DNA from: an uncultured Lachnospiraceae bacterium
GTDB lineage: Bacteria > Bacillota > Clostridia > Lachnospirales > Lachnospiraceae
Reading direction: 5' to 3'
Length of the DNA stretch: 39,069 bases
Assembly: GCA_947630485.1 (NCBI GenBank)
Contig: CANRHU010000030.1
Location: 1-39,069, forward strand
Shown here: positions 16,059 to 24,367 of the stretch, in pieces
Numbering within the stretch: the first letter of the stretch is position 1
Layout of the letters: each line of letters begins with the position of its first letter
Made by a program: the position numbers and the translations under genes
Notes under the pieces: model-generated
Seen by the model: only the letters and a program-made list of their open reading frames with translations
What the model was told of the DNA's origin: nothing
Databases searched by the model: none

Positions 16059-16910
16059 ATGGAGAGAATGAAGGATCTGGCCTATTATAATGGCAGGATT
16101 ACGCGGATTGCCGACATGATGATTCCGGCGGGAGACCGCGGATTTTATTTCGGCGACGGCATTTATGAAGTGGCGATGGTGTTTCACCGGAAGATTTTCG
16201 CTCTTGAGGAGCATCTGGATCGGATGGAAGGCAGCGCCGCCATGGTGCGCATCGGTCTTCCGATGCCGCGTGAGGAGATCGGACGTCTCCTGCAGGAGCT
16301 GGCGGACCGGGTGGAGAGCGAGTGTCAGTTTCTGTACTGGCAGATCACGCGGGGAACCGCGCCGCGCAATCATCTGTTTCCGGCAGGAGTGGACAGCAAC
16401 CTCTACGTATACAGCAAGCCGTGGCCCGGAGTCGAGATGGCGGATGATTACCGTCTGGTGAGCGTGAAGGATACCCGCTTCTTAAACTGCAATGTGAAAA
16501 CCTTAAATCTGCTTTTAAATGTGCTGGCGGCCCAGACGGCCAAAGAGCAGGGGTGTCAGGAGGCGGTATTTGTCCGCGACGGCATTGTGACGGAGGGTTC
16601 CCATTCCAATGTCTCCATGATCCGTGACGGTGTATTTATCACCCATCCGGCAGACAATCTGATTCTTCCCGGCGTAGAGCGCCGGCATATGATCGCTTAC
16701 TGCGGGCAGCTTGGGATTCCTGTGGAGGAGCGCGCGTTTACGCTGGAGGAGCTGAAGCAGGCGGATGAGATTATCATGTCCAGCACCAGCCATCCCAGTA
16801 TGCGCGTCCGGGAGATCGACGGCACGGCCGTGGGCGGCAGGAGCGAGGAGCTTGTAGGAAAGCTGCGGGCGAGATACCTGGAAGAGGTTGAGAAGCTGCG
16901 GGAAAAGTAA
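16059..16910 (+). CDS. Class IV aminotransferase, D-amino-acid transaminase type
   Basis: 283 residues, PLP-dependent. The N-terminal YYNGRITRIADMMIPAGDRG and FGDGIYEV match D-alanine/branched-chain aminotransferases of fold type IV. The PLP lysine is K147 in CNVKTLNLL, and EAVFVRDGIVTEGSHSNV is the family signature near residue 170. RGTAPRNHLFP resembles the D-amino-acid transaminase loop more than the branched-chain enzymes, so interconversion of D-amino acids and 2-oxo acids is the likely reaction. AGGGAGGAG lies 9 nt upstream of the ATG. It is the middle gene of a cluster with a cyclase-like hydrolase and a P1 peptidase. Confidence 0.88.
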   Translation: MERMKDLAYYNGRITRIADMMIPAGDRGFYFGDGIYEVAMVFHRKIFALEEHLDRMEGSAAMVRIGLPMPREEIGRLLQELADRVESECQFLYWQITRGTAPRNHLFPAGVDSNLYVYSKPWPGVEMADDYRLVSVKDTRFLNCNVKTLNLLLNVLAAQTAKEQGCQEAVFVRDGIVTEGSHSNVSMIRDGVFITHPADNLILPGVERRHMIAYCGQLGIPVEERAFTLEELKQADEIIMSSTSHPSMRVREIDGTAVGGRSEELVGKLRARYLEEVEKLREK

Positions 16911-16998
16911 TGAAAATGGCTGAGAAGCGGCGGAAAGAATCATGAAAAGGGCTGAAAAGCCGCGGGAAGAATAACGGAAAAGCGCAGGGAAATTCAAG
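16911..16998 (+). repeat. Degenerate ~32-bp tandem repeats after the aminotransferase gene
   Basis: Two near-identical units begin ATGAAAATGGCTGAGAAGCG (about 16911) and ATGAAAAGGGCTGAAAAGCC (about 16942). A weaker copy is seen in the last codons of the preceding gene (GAGAAGCTGCGGGAAAAG) and another after 16974 (GGAAAAGCGCAGGGAA). The 3' end of the gene seems to have been duplicated repeatedly into the intergenic space. Confidence 0.6.
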
Positions 16999-17021
16999 GC
17001 ACGGCGGAGGGGAGCGGAAGG

Positions 17022-18092
17022 ATGGACAAGAGAATTCGCGATTACGGGATCACTGTCGGGCGAATGCAGCCCGGCATACGGAATACGATCACGGATGTGC
17101 CCGGCGTGACGGTAGGCCATGTCACGATTCGAAACGAGACGCACCGAACCGGCGTGACGGTGGTCGTGCCGGGACCGGGCAATGCGTTCGCCGAGAAATA
17201 CACCGCCGCCTGCTATGTACATAACGGCTTCGGCAAGAGCGCGGGTCTGGTACAGATCCAGGAGCTGGGAACTCTGGAGACACCGGTTGCGCTGACCAAC
17301 ACGCTGAACGTGGGGCTGGTCTGGGACGGACTTGTCCAGTATACGATCGACCGCTGCCGCCAGGACGGCGTGAGGGCGGCCAGCATCAATCCTGTGGTGG
17401 GAGAGTGCAACGACAGCCGGCTGAACGAGATTGCTGAGCGGGCGGTGCGGCAGGAGGACGTCCTTCAGGCGATTGCCGGTGCGGACGCGGAGTTTTTGGA
17501 GGGCGACGTGGGCGCCGGAACCGGAACGATCTGCTATGGCTTAAAGGGCGGGATCGGCTCCGCTTCCCGCCTTCTCAGAATCGGCGGAAGAGATTATGTG
17601 ATCGGCGCGCTGGTACAGAGCAATTTCGGATCTACGGCCGATCTGGTGATCGGAGGAGCGCCGGCAGGGGAGCGGATTTTAAAGCTGCGCAGGACGAAAA
17701 ATGACATGGCTGTCTCCCGGAAGGACCAGGGCTCGATTATGACCGTTATTGCGACTGATCTTCCGGTATCGGATCGTCAGCTGTATCGGATTATCCGGCG
17801 CGCCGGCGTTGGAATCGCGCGTACCGGGGCTTATACGGGACATGGAAGCGGAGAAGTGATGATCGGTTTTACCACGGCGAACCGGGTGCCGAAGGATGCG
17901 CCGGACGATTCCGGCCTTCTGCCCCGGACCGTAATCTGTGAGGAATTGATTGACAAGGCGTTTCTGGCGGCGGCGGAGTCCGTGCAGGAGGCGATTCTCA
18001 ATTCCATGGTCTGCGCGAAGCGGGCAGCCGCGAGTGACGGCAGCGTCTTTTACAGCCTGGCGGAATTTCTGCCGGACTGCCTGCGGGATTGA
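17022..18092 (+). CDS. P1 family peptidase (DmpA/BapA-like, self-processing)
   Basis: 356 residues of the N-terminal-nucleophile-like S58 family, which release N-terminal L- or D-amino acids or beta-amino acids from short peptides, amides and esters. The N-terminus TDVPGVTVGHVTI and GAGTGTICYGLKGGIGSASR are conserved family blocks. The autocleavage site is predicted between Gly237 and Ser238 in KDQGSIMTVIATD, making Ser238 the nucleophile of the beta chain. GSGEVMIGFTTANR near the C-terminus also fits. No signal peptide is seen, so it is probably cytoplasmic. GGAAGG precedes the ATG. Next to a D-amino-acid transaminase it may liberate D-residues from peptides (inference). Confidence 0.9.
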   Translation: MDKRIRDYGITVGRMQPGIRNTITDVPGVTVGHVTIRNETHRTGVTVVVPGPGNAFAEKYTAACYVHNGFGKSAGLVQIQELGTLETPVALTNTLNVGLVWDGLVQYTIDRCRQDGVRAASINPVVGECNDSRLNEIAERAVRQEDVLQAIAGADAEFLEGDVGAGTGTICYGLKGGIGSASRLLRIGGRDYVIGALVQSNFGSTADLVIGGAPAGERILKLRRTKNDMAVSRKDQGSIMTVIATDLPVSDRQLYRIIRRAGVGIARTGAYTGHGSGEVMIGFTTANRVPKDAPDDSGLLPRTVICEELIDKAFLAAAESVQEAILNSMVCAKRAAASDGSVFYSLAEFLPDCLRD

Positions 18093-18205
18093 GGGAGAGG
18101 CCTGGCCGGACTGCCGGAGGGCCTGCGGGACGCTTAGAGAAATACGGAGTCAGTTCTGCCTGCGGGACTGACAGCTGACAATTCGGAAATACGGAGGATA
18201 CGGGG

Positions 18206-18862
18206 ATGACGAAGAAGGAACTGGCACTTGAGATCATTGAGCGGCTGAAGCAGGAATATCCCATGGCGGAATGTACCCTGGATTATGATCAGGCGTGGAA
18301 GCTTCTGGTCAGCGTCCGTCTGGCGGCCCAGTGCACGGATGCGCGGGTGAATGTGGTAGTTCAGGATCTGTATGCGAAATTCCCGGATGTGGAAAGTCTG
18401 GCTGCGGCGGATCCCGCGGAGATTGAGGAGATTGTGAAGCCCTGCGGCCTCGGGCACAGCAAGGCGCGGGATATCAGCGCCTGCATGCGCGTCCTGCGGG
18501 ATGAGTACGGCGGCAGGGTGCCGGATGATTTTGAGAAGCTGCTCAAGCTGCCCGGCGTGGGCCGGAAGAGCGCGAATCTGATCATGGGCGATGTCTTTGG
18601 CAAACCTGCGATCGTCACGGATACGCACTGCATCCGTCTGAGCAACCGCATGGGCCTGGTGGACGGCACGAAGGATCCGAAGAAGGTGGAGATGGCCCTC
18701 TGGGCGATCATACCGCCGGAAGAGGGAAGCGATTTCTGCCATCGCCTGGTCATGCATGGGCGCGACGTCTGTACGGCCCGCACGAAGCCTTACTGCGAAA
18801 AATGCGTATTGCAGGATATCTGCCCGAAGATCGGGGTGCCGCAGCACGGGACGGACGCTTAA
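18206..18862 (+). CDS. nth: Endonuclease III (DNA glycosylase/AP lyase)
   Basis: 218 residues. It removes oxidised pyrimidines and nicks the abasic site. The helix-hairpin-helix LPGVGRKSANLIMGD includes the catalytic lysine, and the catalytic aspartate is in VTDTHCIRLSNR. The C-terminal [4Fe-4S] loop is CTARTKPYCEKCVLQDIC, a C-x7-C-x2-C-x5-C arrangement with one residue more in the first interval than the C-x6-C of E. coli Nth. GGAGGA precedes the ATG at 18206. It follows the peptidase gene by about 110 bp of Gly/Arg-codon-like, low-complexity sequence and converges on the Hsp70 gene. Confidence 0.95.
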   Translation: MTKKELALEIIERLKQEYPMAECTLDYDQAWKLLVSVRLAAQCTDARVNVVVQDLYAKFPDVESLAAADPAEIEEIVKPCGLGHSKARDISACMRVLRDEYGGRVPDDFEKLLKLPGVGRKSANLIMGDVFGKPAIVTDTHCIRLSNRMGLVDGTKDPKKVEMALWAIIPPEEGSDFCHRLVMHGRDVCTARTKPYCEKCVLQDICPKIGVPQHGTDA

Positions 18863-18904
18863 TTTGGCGGCCGGCCTGTTCTGCGGCGCGCCCGCTGGGC
18901 ACGC

Positions 18905-20593
18905 TTATTCCTCCATCATTTCCAGAAACCGTTTGAAATCTTCTTTCGCTTCTTCAATCTGCGCCTGATCGTAGGTGTCCAGAATCTTCTCAAATTTGCG
19001 GATTGCCGATTCCACGTACCGGCGGTCGTCTCCCAGACATTCCTCGTAGATCCGCTCGGCGCGCATCAGCAGATATTTATTCTCTTCCCGCTCGCGCGGA
19101 TGGATTTTTAAGTAGGAGAGCGTCCGAAGCCGCTCCTCGATTTCTTCTTCTGTCATATCCACGTCCTGTCCCAGGAAGACCTTCCGGGAAACCTGTTCCG
19201 TGGAAACAACCTTAACCTCCACTTCAAGAATGGAGTTAATATCGTAGGTATAGGTTACATCGACGCATTCTTCCCCGGCTTTTTTGGCGGGAATGTCGAT
19301 CAGCAGCTCGCCCAGGGACAGATTGTTTGCCGCAAAGCGGCTCTCCCCCTGGAGCACGTTGACGCGGATTTTATCCTGATTATCCCGAACCGTGTAAAGA
19401 CGTTCCGTGCGGCTGGCCGGGATTACGGTGTTGCGGTCGATGATGGGACAGAAGATTCCCGACTCAAGCTCGTGATCCTCCCATTCCCGCACGACTTCCG
19501 TACCGAGCGTGAAGGGGCATACGTCGGTGAGGACGACTTCGCGGATTGCGTCCCTGCGCTCCTTCATGGCGGCCTGGACGGCGGCGCCGAGAGCCACGGC
19601 CTCGTCCGGATTGATGTTGGTATCCGGAATCATTTTGAACAGCTTGCCGACGAAGCGGCGGATGATGGGACTTTTCGTCGCGCCGCCTACCAGGACCACC
19701 TTGTCGATGTCCGACAGGCGCACGTGGGCGTCGGAGAGGCTTCGCTTTACGGGCCGGCGGATGCGTTCCAGAAGCTCCTCGCAGGCCTCCTCATAGCGGG
19801 ATAATTCAAGTTCCATCTCGTAGGGTTCCCCGTCGATCCGGCACCGCATGACGGATGTCCGGCTGTCGGTAAAGCCGAGCTTGCACAGCTCCGCCTGTTT
19901 ATGGACGTGGCGTCTGGTTTTCTCGTCGAGGGAGAGGCGGTCCAGCCTGCCGAATCTGTCAAAGAACAGATTCTCGATGACGGCTGTGAAATCTTCGCCG
20001 CCTAAGAAATTGTCGCCGGCGACGGCCCGCACCTCCAGAATCGTATCGAACAGCTCCAGGATGGAGACGTCAAAGGTTCCGCCTCCCAGGTCGAACACCA
20101 GGAAGCGGGCCTGTTTTTTGCTTTGGTAAAGCCCATACGCGATGGCGGCGGCGGTCGGTTCGCTGATGATGCGCTCGACCTTCAGGCCTGCCAGCTCGCC
20201 GGCCCGCTTGGTGGCCCGGCGTCTCGCGTCGTTAAAATAGGCCGGCACGCTGATGACGGCTTCGGTCACAGGTTCGCCCAGATAGCTCTCCGCGTCCTCC
20301 TTCAGGGCGCGCAGCACCAGGGAGGAGAGCTCCTCCGCGAGAAATTTTTTGTCCAGAAGCCGAAATTCCTTTTTGCTTCCCATGTCCCGCTTAAAGACGG
20401 AGGCGGCGCTGTCAGGGTACAGAAGGCTGCGCTCCTTCGCCAGCTGGCCCACATAGACCTGTCCGTCCTCGTCGATGCTGACGACGGACGGCGTCAGATG
20501 TTCGCCCAATCGGTTGGGAATGATTTTAGGGCCATTCTCCGTAAAATAGGCTGCCAGGCTGTTGGTGGTTCCCAGATCGATTCCGATAATCAT
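18905..20593 (-). CDS. HscC-like Hsp70 chaperone with short C-terminus
   Basis: 562 residues, shorter than DnaK (about 610-640) and close to the length of E. coli HscC. The ATPase domain is intact: GIDLGTTNSLA at residues 4-14, VISVPAYFNDARRRATKRAG, VFDLGGGTFDVSILE and VLVGGATKSPIIR. The substrate-binding domain (about 385-490, from CPFTLGTEV) is followed by a reduced helical tail ending RFLEMMEE instead of a full lid. It is downstream of, and 51 nt from, the J-like/TPR gene on the same strand, so the two likely form an operon and a dedicated chaperone pair. It is not the general DnaK, because grpE and dnaJ are absent nearby. Confidence 0.9.
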   Translation of the reverse strand: MIIGIDLGTTNSLAAYFTENGPKIIPNRLGEHLTPSVVSIDEDGQVYVGQLAKERSLLYPDSAASVFKRDMGSKKEFRLLDKKFLAEELSSLVLRALKEDAESYLGEPVTEAVISVPAYFNDARRRATKRAGELAGLKVERIISEPTAAAIAYGLYQSKKQARFLVFDLGGGTFDVSILELFDTILEVRAVAGDNFLGGEDFTAVIENLFFDRFGRLDRLSLDEKTRRHVHKQAELCKLGFTDSRTSVMRCRIDGEPYEMELELSRYEEACEELLERIRRPVKRSLSDAHVRLSDIDKVVLVGGATKSPIIRRFVGKLFKMIPDTNINPDEAVALGAAVQAAMKERRDAIREVVLTDVCPFTLGTEVVREWEDHELESGIFCPIIDRNTVIPASRTERLYTVRDNQDKIRVNVLQGESRFAANNLSLGELLIDIPAKKAGEECVDVTYTYDINSILEVEVKVVSTEQVSRKVFLGQDVDMTEEEIEERLRTLSYLKIHPREREENKYLLMRAERIYEECLGDDRRYVESAIRKFEKILDTYDQAQIEEAKEDFKRFLEMMEE

Positions 20594-20644
20594 AGTTTAT
20601 TCCGTAGGGTCCTTTCCTATCTTTCTTTCCGCGGCGCAAAGGGT

Positions 20645-23600
20645 TTAACGGCGTCCCGCGCGGCCCTCCACTCTTGCCGCCGCGATGGCGATGCTTTTTT
20701 CCTGCGGGTTGAGCGCTTCCGCCTGGCGGTAGAGACGGAGCGCTTCCGTGTTGTCGCCGATCGCTTCGTAGTACAGGCCGAGGAACAGATAGCTCTCGAA
20801 GCATCCCGCGCGGCGGCACATGCGGCAGCGGCTGCACGCGGTCATCTCCCGCAGGAGACGGAGACCTTCTTCGGGCTCGCCGAGACAGATCCGGAGCCAG
20901 CCGAACCGGAGAAGGCGCGCCGGCCGAAACTGCCGGTAACCGAGATAATATTCCTCCACGCCGCATTCTTCCTTCGCAAAATGTTCCAGCGCTTTGGCCG
21001 CGTGGTTTTTCGCGTCCGCGCGCCTGCCCATGCGGAACAGGGTCATGGAGGCCCGCCATTCCAGATCCATCAGCCGGTTTTCCCTGTCGGACAGGAGAAG
21101 GCCGCGCTTGTAGCAGGCGAGGGCCTTGGGCAGGTCGTTTAAGTAATCGCTGTAGAAACTGCCCATGGCATAGAGCAGATCTGCCTTGTCATTTTTCTCC
21201 GTGGCGGCGTTTAACTGCCTTTCATAGAAATGGATCGCTTTGCGTTTATTGCCGGTCAGGAAATGGATGAGTGCCGTATTCTCGCAGTAGTCGTCGCGGT
21301 CCGGCGCTTTGCTTAAGTATTCGAGTGCCTTGTCGTATTCCTCCAGATAGGAATAGAGAAGGCCGACTTCCTCGTAGAGGAACATCTGATGGGGGAAGGC
21401 CTTAAGGTCCTGCTCGTAGCACCAGATTGCCTTTCGGTAGTCGCCGAGGGCCTCGTAGCAGTCGGCCATGTTGCTGTAGGGAAGGACGTTCTTTTCCTCC
21501 CCCAGGAAGAGGACGGCTTTTTCCAGACACTCGATGGCCTTCGGAAAATCGCCCAGATATTTGTAGCAGCAGCCCAGATTGTTGCAGGCGGCCCAGTCCT
21601 TCGGGTCGAGGGTCAGCGCCTTTTCAAAATCGGCGATGGCGGCCTTTAGGTCAAAGGAGGCCATATAGAGACGGCCGCGCTCCACCAGATAATAGCAGCT
21701 TTCCTCTGCGGCCAGCTGGCGGTTGATATATTCTTCTGCCTTTTTGAAATCCTTCGGGTCGCATCCGGACAGGTAGCGCTCTTTATAATAGCCGGACAGT
21801 TTCCAGCAGGCGTCGCGGAAACCCTCCTGGAGCTTTAGCGTCTTTTCCAGGCACTCCCGCGCCAGCTCCTTCATATTCAGCCCCTCGTAGCACTGGGCGC
21901 GGCTGTAGGAGAGGGTGGGCGTGTTCTCATAGTCGTCCGCGGCGGCGCCGTATTCCTCCAGCGCCTTTTGGTAGGATCCCTTGTCCAGATAAATATGTCC
22001 GCGGATCAGACGGTACTGCAGCCGTTCGGGATTCTGCCCGATGGCAGTCGTCAAATGGGCCAGCGCGTCGTCCAGATGATGGTTGTCCCATTCCAGAAGG
22101 CCGAGCTCGAATTCGATCTCAGAGGGATCTTCAATATCGAATTTCGGGGTGTCAGACTCTTCCTTTTTCAGCGTCCGGCCGGAAGCGGTTTCCGCCTGTT
22201 TCTGCTCTTTGTCTTCCTCCCACAGCTTTTGAAGCTTCGCAAGCTGTTTAAAGAGATCCTCGCGCGCCTCGGACGAATCGGCCAGGTTGCGCAGTACCTT
22301 CTCCTCAAAGAGCATCATATTCGGCGTGAACGGAACCCCATTCTCCCTGGCCCGCGCAAACACGCCCTTGGCGTCCGTAAACTGGCTGTGGTAGAAAAAG
22401 ATCTGCGCGGCCAGAAGGTAGGGCTTATAATAGCCGGCGTAGAGATCGGTCGCGCGGTAGAAGTCGTCCACCACCTGCTGTCCCTTCTGGAGGCGGAAAG
22501 CGGCTTCCATGCGCTGCAGATAGGCCGGATAATACTCGCTGTCGGCCGCAACCGTCTGATCGCAGACATCGATGCAGGCCTCGTATTGTTCATATTGAAA
22601 TAAAAGGTAAGCCTTGTACTGCATGGCGGACAGACGGTCCGTCCAGTTTTCGGCGGCCTCGATTGCCTGCTCCACATAGGAGAGCGCCTGTTCCTGGTCG
22701 CCGATCCCGTGAAAGCAGCCGCTCAGGATGTGGCATGCCCGGAAACGCCGGGAGATCCGTTTTTTCATCTCCTGCGTGCCGTCGTCCCTGGTGGCCTTTA
22801 TCAGCTCAAGCCACCGGAGCAGGTGAACCAGAGCCTCCGGATACCGCTCCTCCCGATAGAGGACGCGGCCGTAGAGATTCTCATAGGAGTAGAGCTGTTC
22901 TTCCTCCGGCTCGAAGCTTTCGAGCAGGGAGATGGCTTCCTCCGGTTTCTCATTTTGGAACAGGCACCAGGCCAGCTCCATGGTGTTGGCCTGCCGTTCA
23001 TCCGCTTTTTCAGGATCGGCGATCAGCGCGGAATATTCTTCCATGAGATGAGCGTTGGCCGTGCGCATATCGTTTAACAGATCTTCGTCGCTGCCGTTTA
23101 CGTCCAGAAGATCCAAAAGGTATTCCTTGGCCTGGCGGTAGTCGCCCTTTTCCATCAGATACCGGATGATGGAATATTTGGCCATATAATGATCCGGATA
23201 GTCTGAAAGGATCCGGCTCCAGAGCCGGAAGGCATCCTCCTTTCGGCCGAGGTTCCAGTAAGCGTCTCCGCAGTAATAGCGGATGTAATGGTTTTGATAG
23301 TCCATGGCGCAGAGCCGGTCCGCGATGTCCTGCATCGCGCGGAGCCGGTCCGCAGTTTCCTGCGCCGTACCGGTTTTGTCCGCAGCCTCCTGTGTCGTAC
23401 CGGTTCGGTCTGTAGTCTCCTGCGCCGTACCGGTTCGGTCTGCGGTCTCCTGCGCCGTACTGGGCTGGTCTGCTTCGCCGTCAGAGACCGCCGCGCCGCA
23501 GAAACGCAGATACTCGCAGTCCTGAAACGGATGATAGACGCCGAAAGCGCGCAGGCCATCCCACTGCTCCAGCCACGCGCTGCGGGCGGAGGCGTCTGCC

Positions 23601-24199
23601 GGCAGACCCTGGTCCAGCTGATGCTTCAGGTCCAGATAGGTGCGGATATAGGCGTCCGCATCCGGTTCATCGCCGGTAATTTCAAAGAGATCAAAGTCGA
23701 TGAATTCTTCGTTTTGCGTATAATAAATGACATAATCCAGGAAATTCTCCGGAAACTGGTTCAGAAGATTTTGCCGGTCCGCCTGGATCTGAAAGGTCCG
23801 GTCGATCAGCTGCCAGACGCTGCGGGGCAGATAGATATGATCCATCAGAAAGACCAGCAGCGCTTCGCGTGCCTGCAGGGAGGTATCCAGATCGTCGCAG
23901 ATGGGATCAGAGAGGACTTCCTTCCATGCCGCGGGGTCCGCGCGCAGGCGGATATCTTCGTAGATCCGATCCACCTCTCCGACCCAGAGATCATACGGCG
24001 TCTCCGGGTCGTCCTCCTGCGGCAGGGCTTCCCTGGCAAGGGCGACGGCGCCCTCGTAGGCCTGACGCAGGCGCTTGAATCCTTCCGGGTCGTCCTCAGG
24101 GTTCGTCGAGCGAAGCAGGTTTAAGTACGCTGCCTTGATGGCGGATTCATCGCGGGTTTCCGCAATGCCGAGAATATGAAATATCATCTGTTTTTCCAC
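20645..24199 (-). CDS. J-like domain protein with extensive TPR repeats, Hsp70 partner candidate
   Basis: 1184 residues from the GTG at 24199, which is preceded by GGGGGGGTGA; an ATG at 24220 is the alternative. Residues 5-55 (FHILGIAETRDESAIKAAYL ... GFKRLRQAYEGA) resemble a J domain, but the HPD tripeptide is replaced by a TNPED sequence. A middle region holds five 10-residue units around TAQETADRTG (about 243-293). The rest is dominated by TPR-like helical pairs, for example ALTLDPKDWAACNNLGCCYK and GDFPKAIECLEKAVLF. Near the C-terminus is a cysteine cluster CSRCRMCRRAGC (nucleotides 20801-20835), then a final TPR. No signal peptide is seen. The gene directly precedes the HscC-like Hsp70. 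Clients are unknown. Confidence 0.85.
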   Translation of the reverse strand: MEKQMIFHILGIAETRDESAIKAAYLNLLRSTNPEDDPEGFKRLRQAYEGAVALAREALPQEDDPETPYDLWVGEVDRIYEDIRLRADPAAWKEVLSDPICDDLDTSLQAREALLVFLMDHIYLPRSVWQLIDRTFQIQADRQNLLNQFPENFLDYVIYYTQNEEFIDFDLFEITGDEPDADAYIRTYLDLKHQLDQGLPADASARSAWLEQWDGLRAFGVYHPFQDCEYLRFCGAAVSDGEADQPSTAQETADRTGTAQETTDRTGTTQEAADKTGTAQETADRLRAMQDIADRLCAMDYQNHYIRYYCGDAYWNLGRKEDAFRLWSRILSDYPDHYMAKYSIIRYLMEKGDYRQAKEYLLDLLDVNGSDEDLLNDMRTANAHLMEEYSALIADPEKADERQANTMELAWCLFQNEKPEEAISLLESFEPEEEQLYSYENLYGRVLYREERYPEALVHLLRWLELIKATRDDGTQEMKKRISRRFRACHILSGCFHGIGDQEQALSYVEQAIEAAENWTDRLSAMQYKAYLLFQYEQYEACIDVCDQTVAADSEYYPAYLQRMEAAFRLQKGQQVVDDFYRATDLYAGYYKPYLLAAQIFFYHSQFTDAKGVFARARENGVPFTPNMMLFEEKVLRNLADSSEAREDLFKQLAKLQKLWEEDKEQKQAETASGRTLKKEESDTPKFDIEDPSEIEFELGLLEWDNHHLDDALAHLTTAIGQNPERLQYRLIRGHIYLDKGSYQKALEEYGAAADDYENTPTLSYSRAQCYEGLNMKELARECLEKTLKLQEGFRDACWKLSGYYKERYLSGCDPKDFKKAEEYINRQLAAEESCYYLVERGRLYMASFDLKAAIADFEKALTLDPKDWAACNNLGCCYKYLGDFPKAIECLEKAVLFLGEEKNVLPYSNMADCYEALGDYRKAIWCYEQDLKAFPHQMFLYEEVGLLYSYLEEYDKALEYLSKAPDRDDYCENTALIHFLTGNKRKAIHFYERQLNAATEKNDKADLLYAMGSFYSDYLNDLPKALACYKRGLLLSDRENRLMDLEWRASMTLFRMGRRADAKNHAAKALEHFAKEECGVEEYYLGYRQFRPARLLRFGWLRICLGEPEEGLRLLREMTACSRCRMCRRAGCFESYLFLGLYYEAIGDNTEALRLYRQAEALNPQEKSIAIAAARVEGRAGRR
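23319..23468. repeat. Five in-frame 30-bp tandem repeats inside the J/TPR gene
   Basis: Five consecutive 30-bp units start at 23319, 23349, 23379, 23409 and 23439. They encode degenerate copies of a Thr/Ala/Gln/Glu/Asp/Arg decapeptide such as TAQETADRTG. The first unit is the most diverged, and the last three share CTCCTG and CGTAC blocks. This is a coding minisatellite, likely variable in copy number. Confidence 0.85.
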
Positions 24200-24297
24200 G
24201 GACGTCACCCCCCCGCTCATCCCTTCTGAATTCTGTATCATCTTATCATGGATGGCAGGAAACGAAAAGGGATTTAAGAAAAATTTCAGATATTTTC

Positions 24298-24326
24298 TTG
24301 CGCCGGCAGGGGATGTGAAGTATACT
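24298..24326 (+). promoter_or_regulatory. Promoter of the HExxH membrane protein-holA operon
   Basis: TTGCGC (24298-24303), a 17-bp spacer and TATACT (24321-24326), located 41 bp before the ATG at 24368 in the divergent intergenic region. Confidence 0.7.
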
Positions 24327-24367
24327 GGATAGGACGGAAATACGGGCCGGAGTGAGGAGGGAAAGCG

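Noticed and set aside
20123-21142. Long + strand frame opposite the Hsp70 and TPR genes
   Set aside because: The opposing frames encode recognisable Hsp70 and TPR proteins and this one has no protein-like motifs or ribosome-binding site.
23319-23468. CRISPR array
   Set aside because: The 30-bp units are directly adjacent without unique spacers and are coding; this is a minisatellite.
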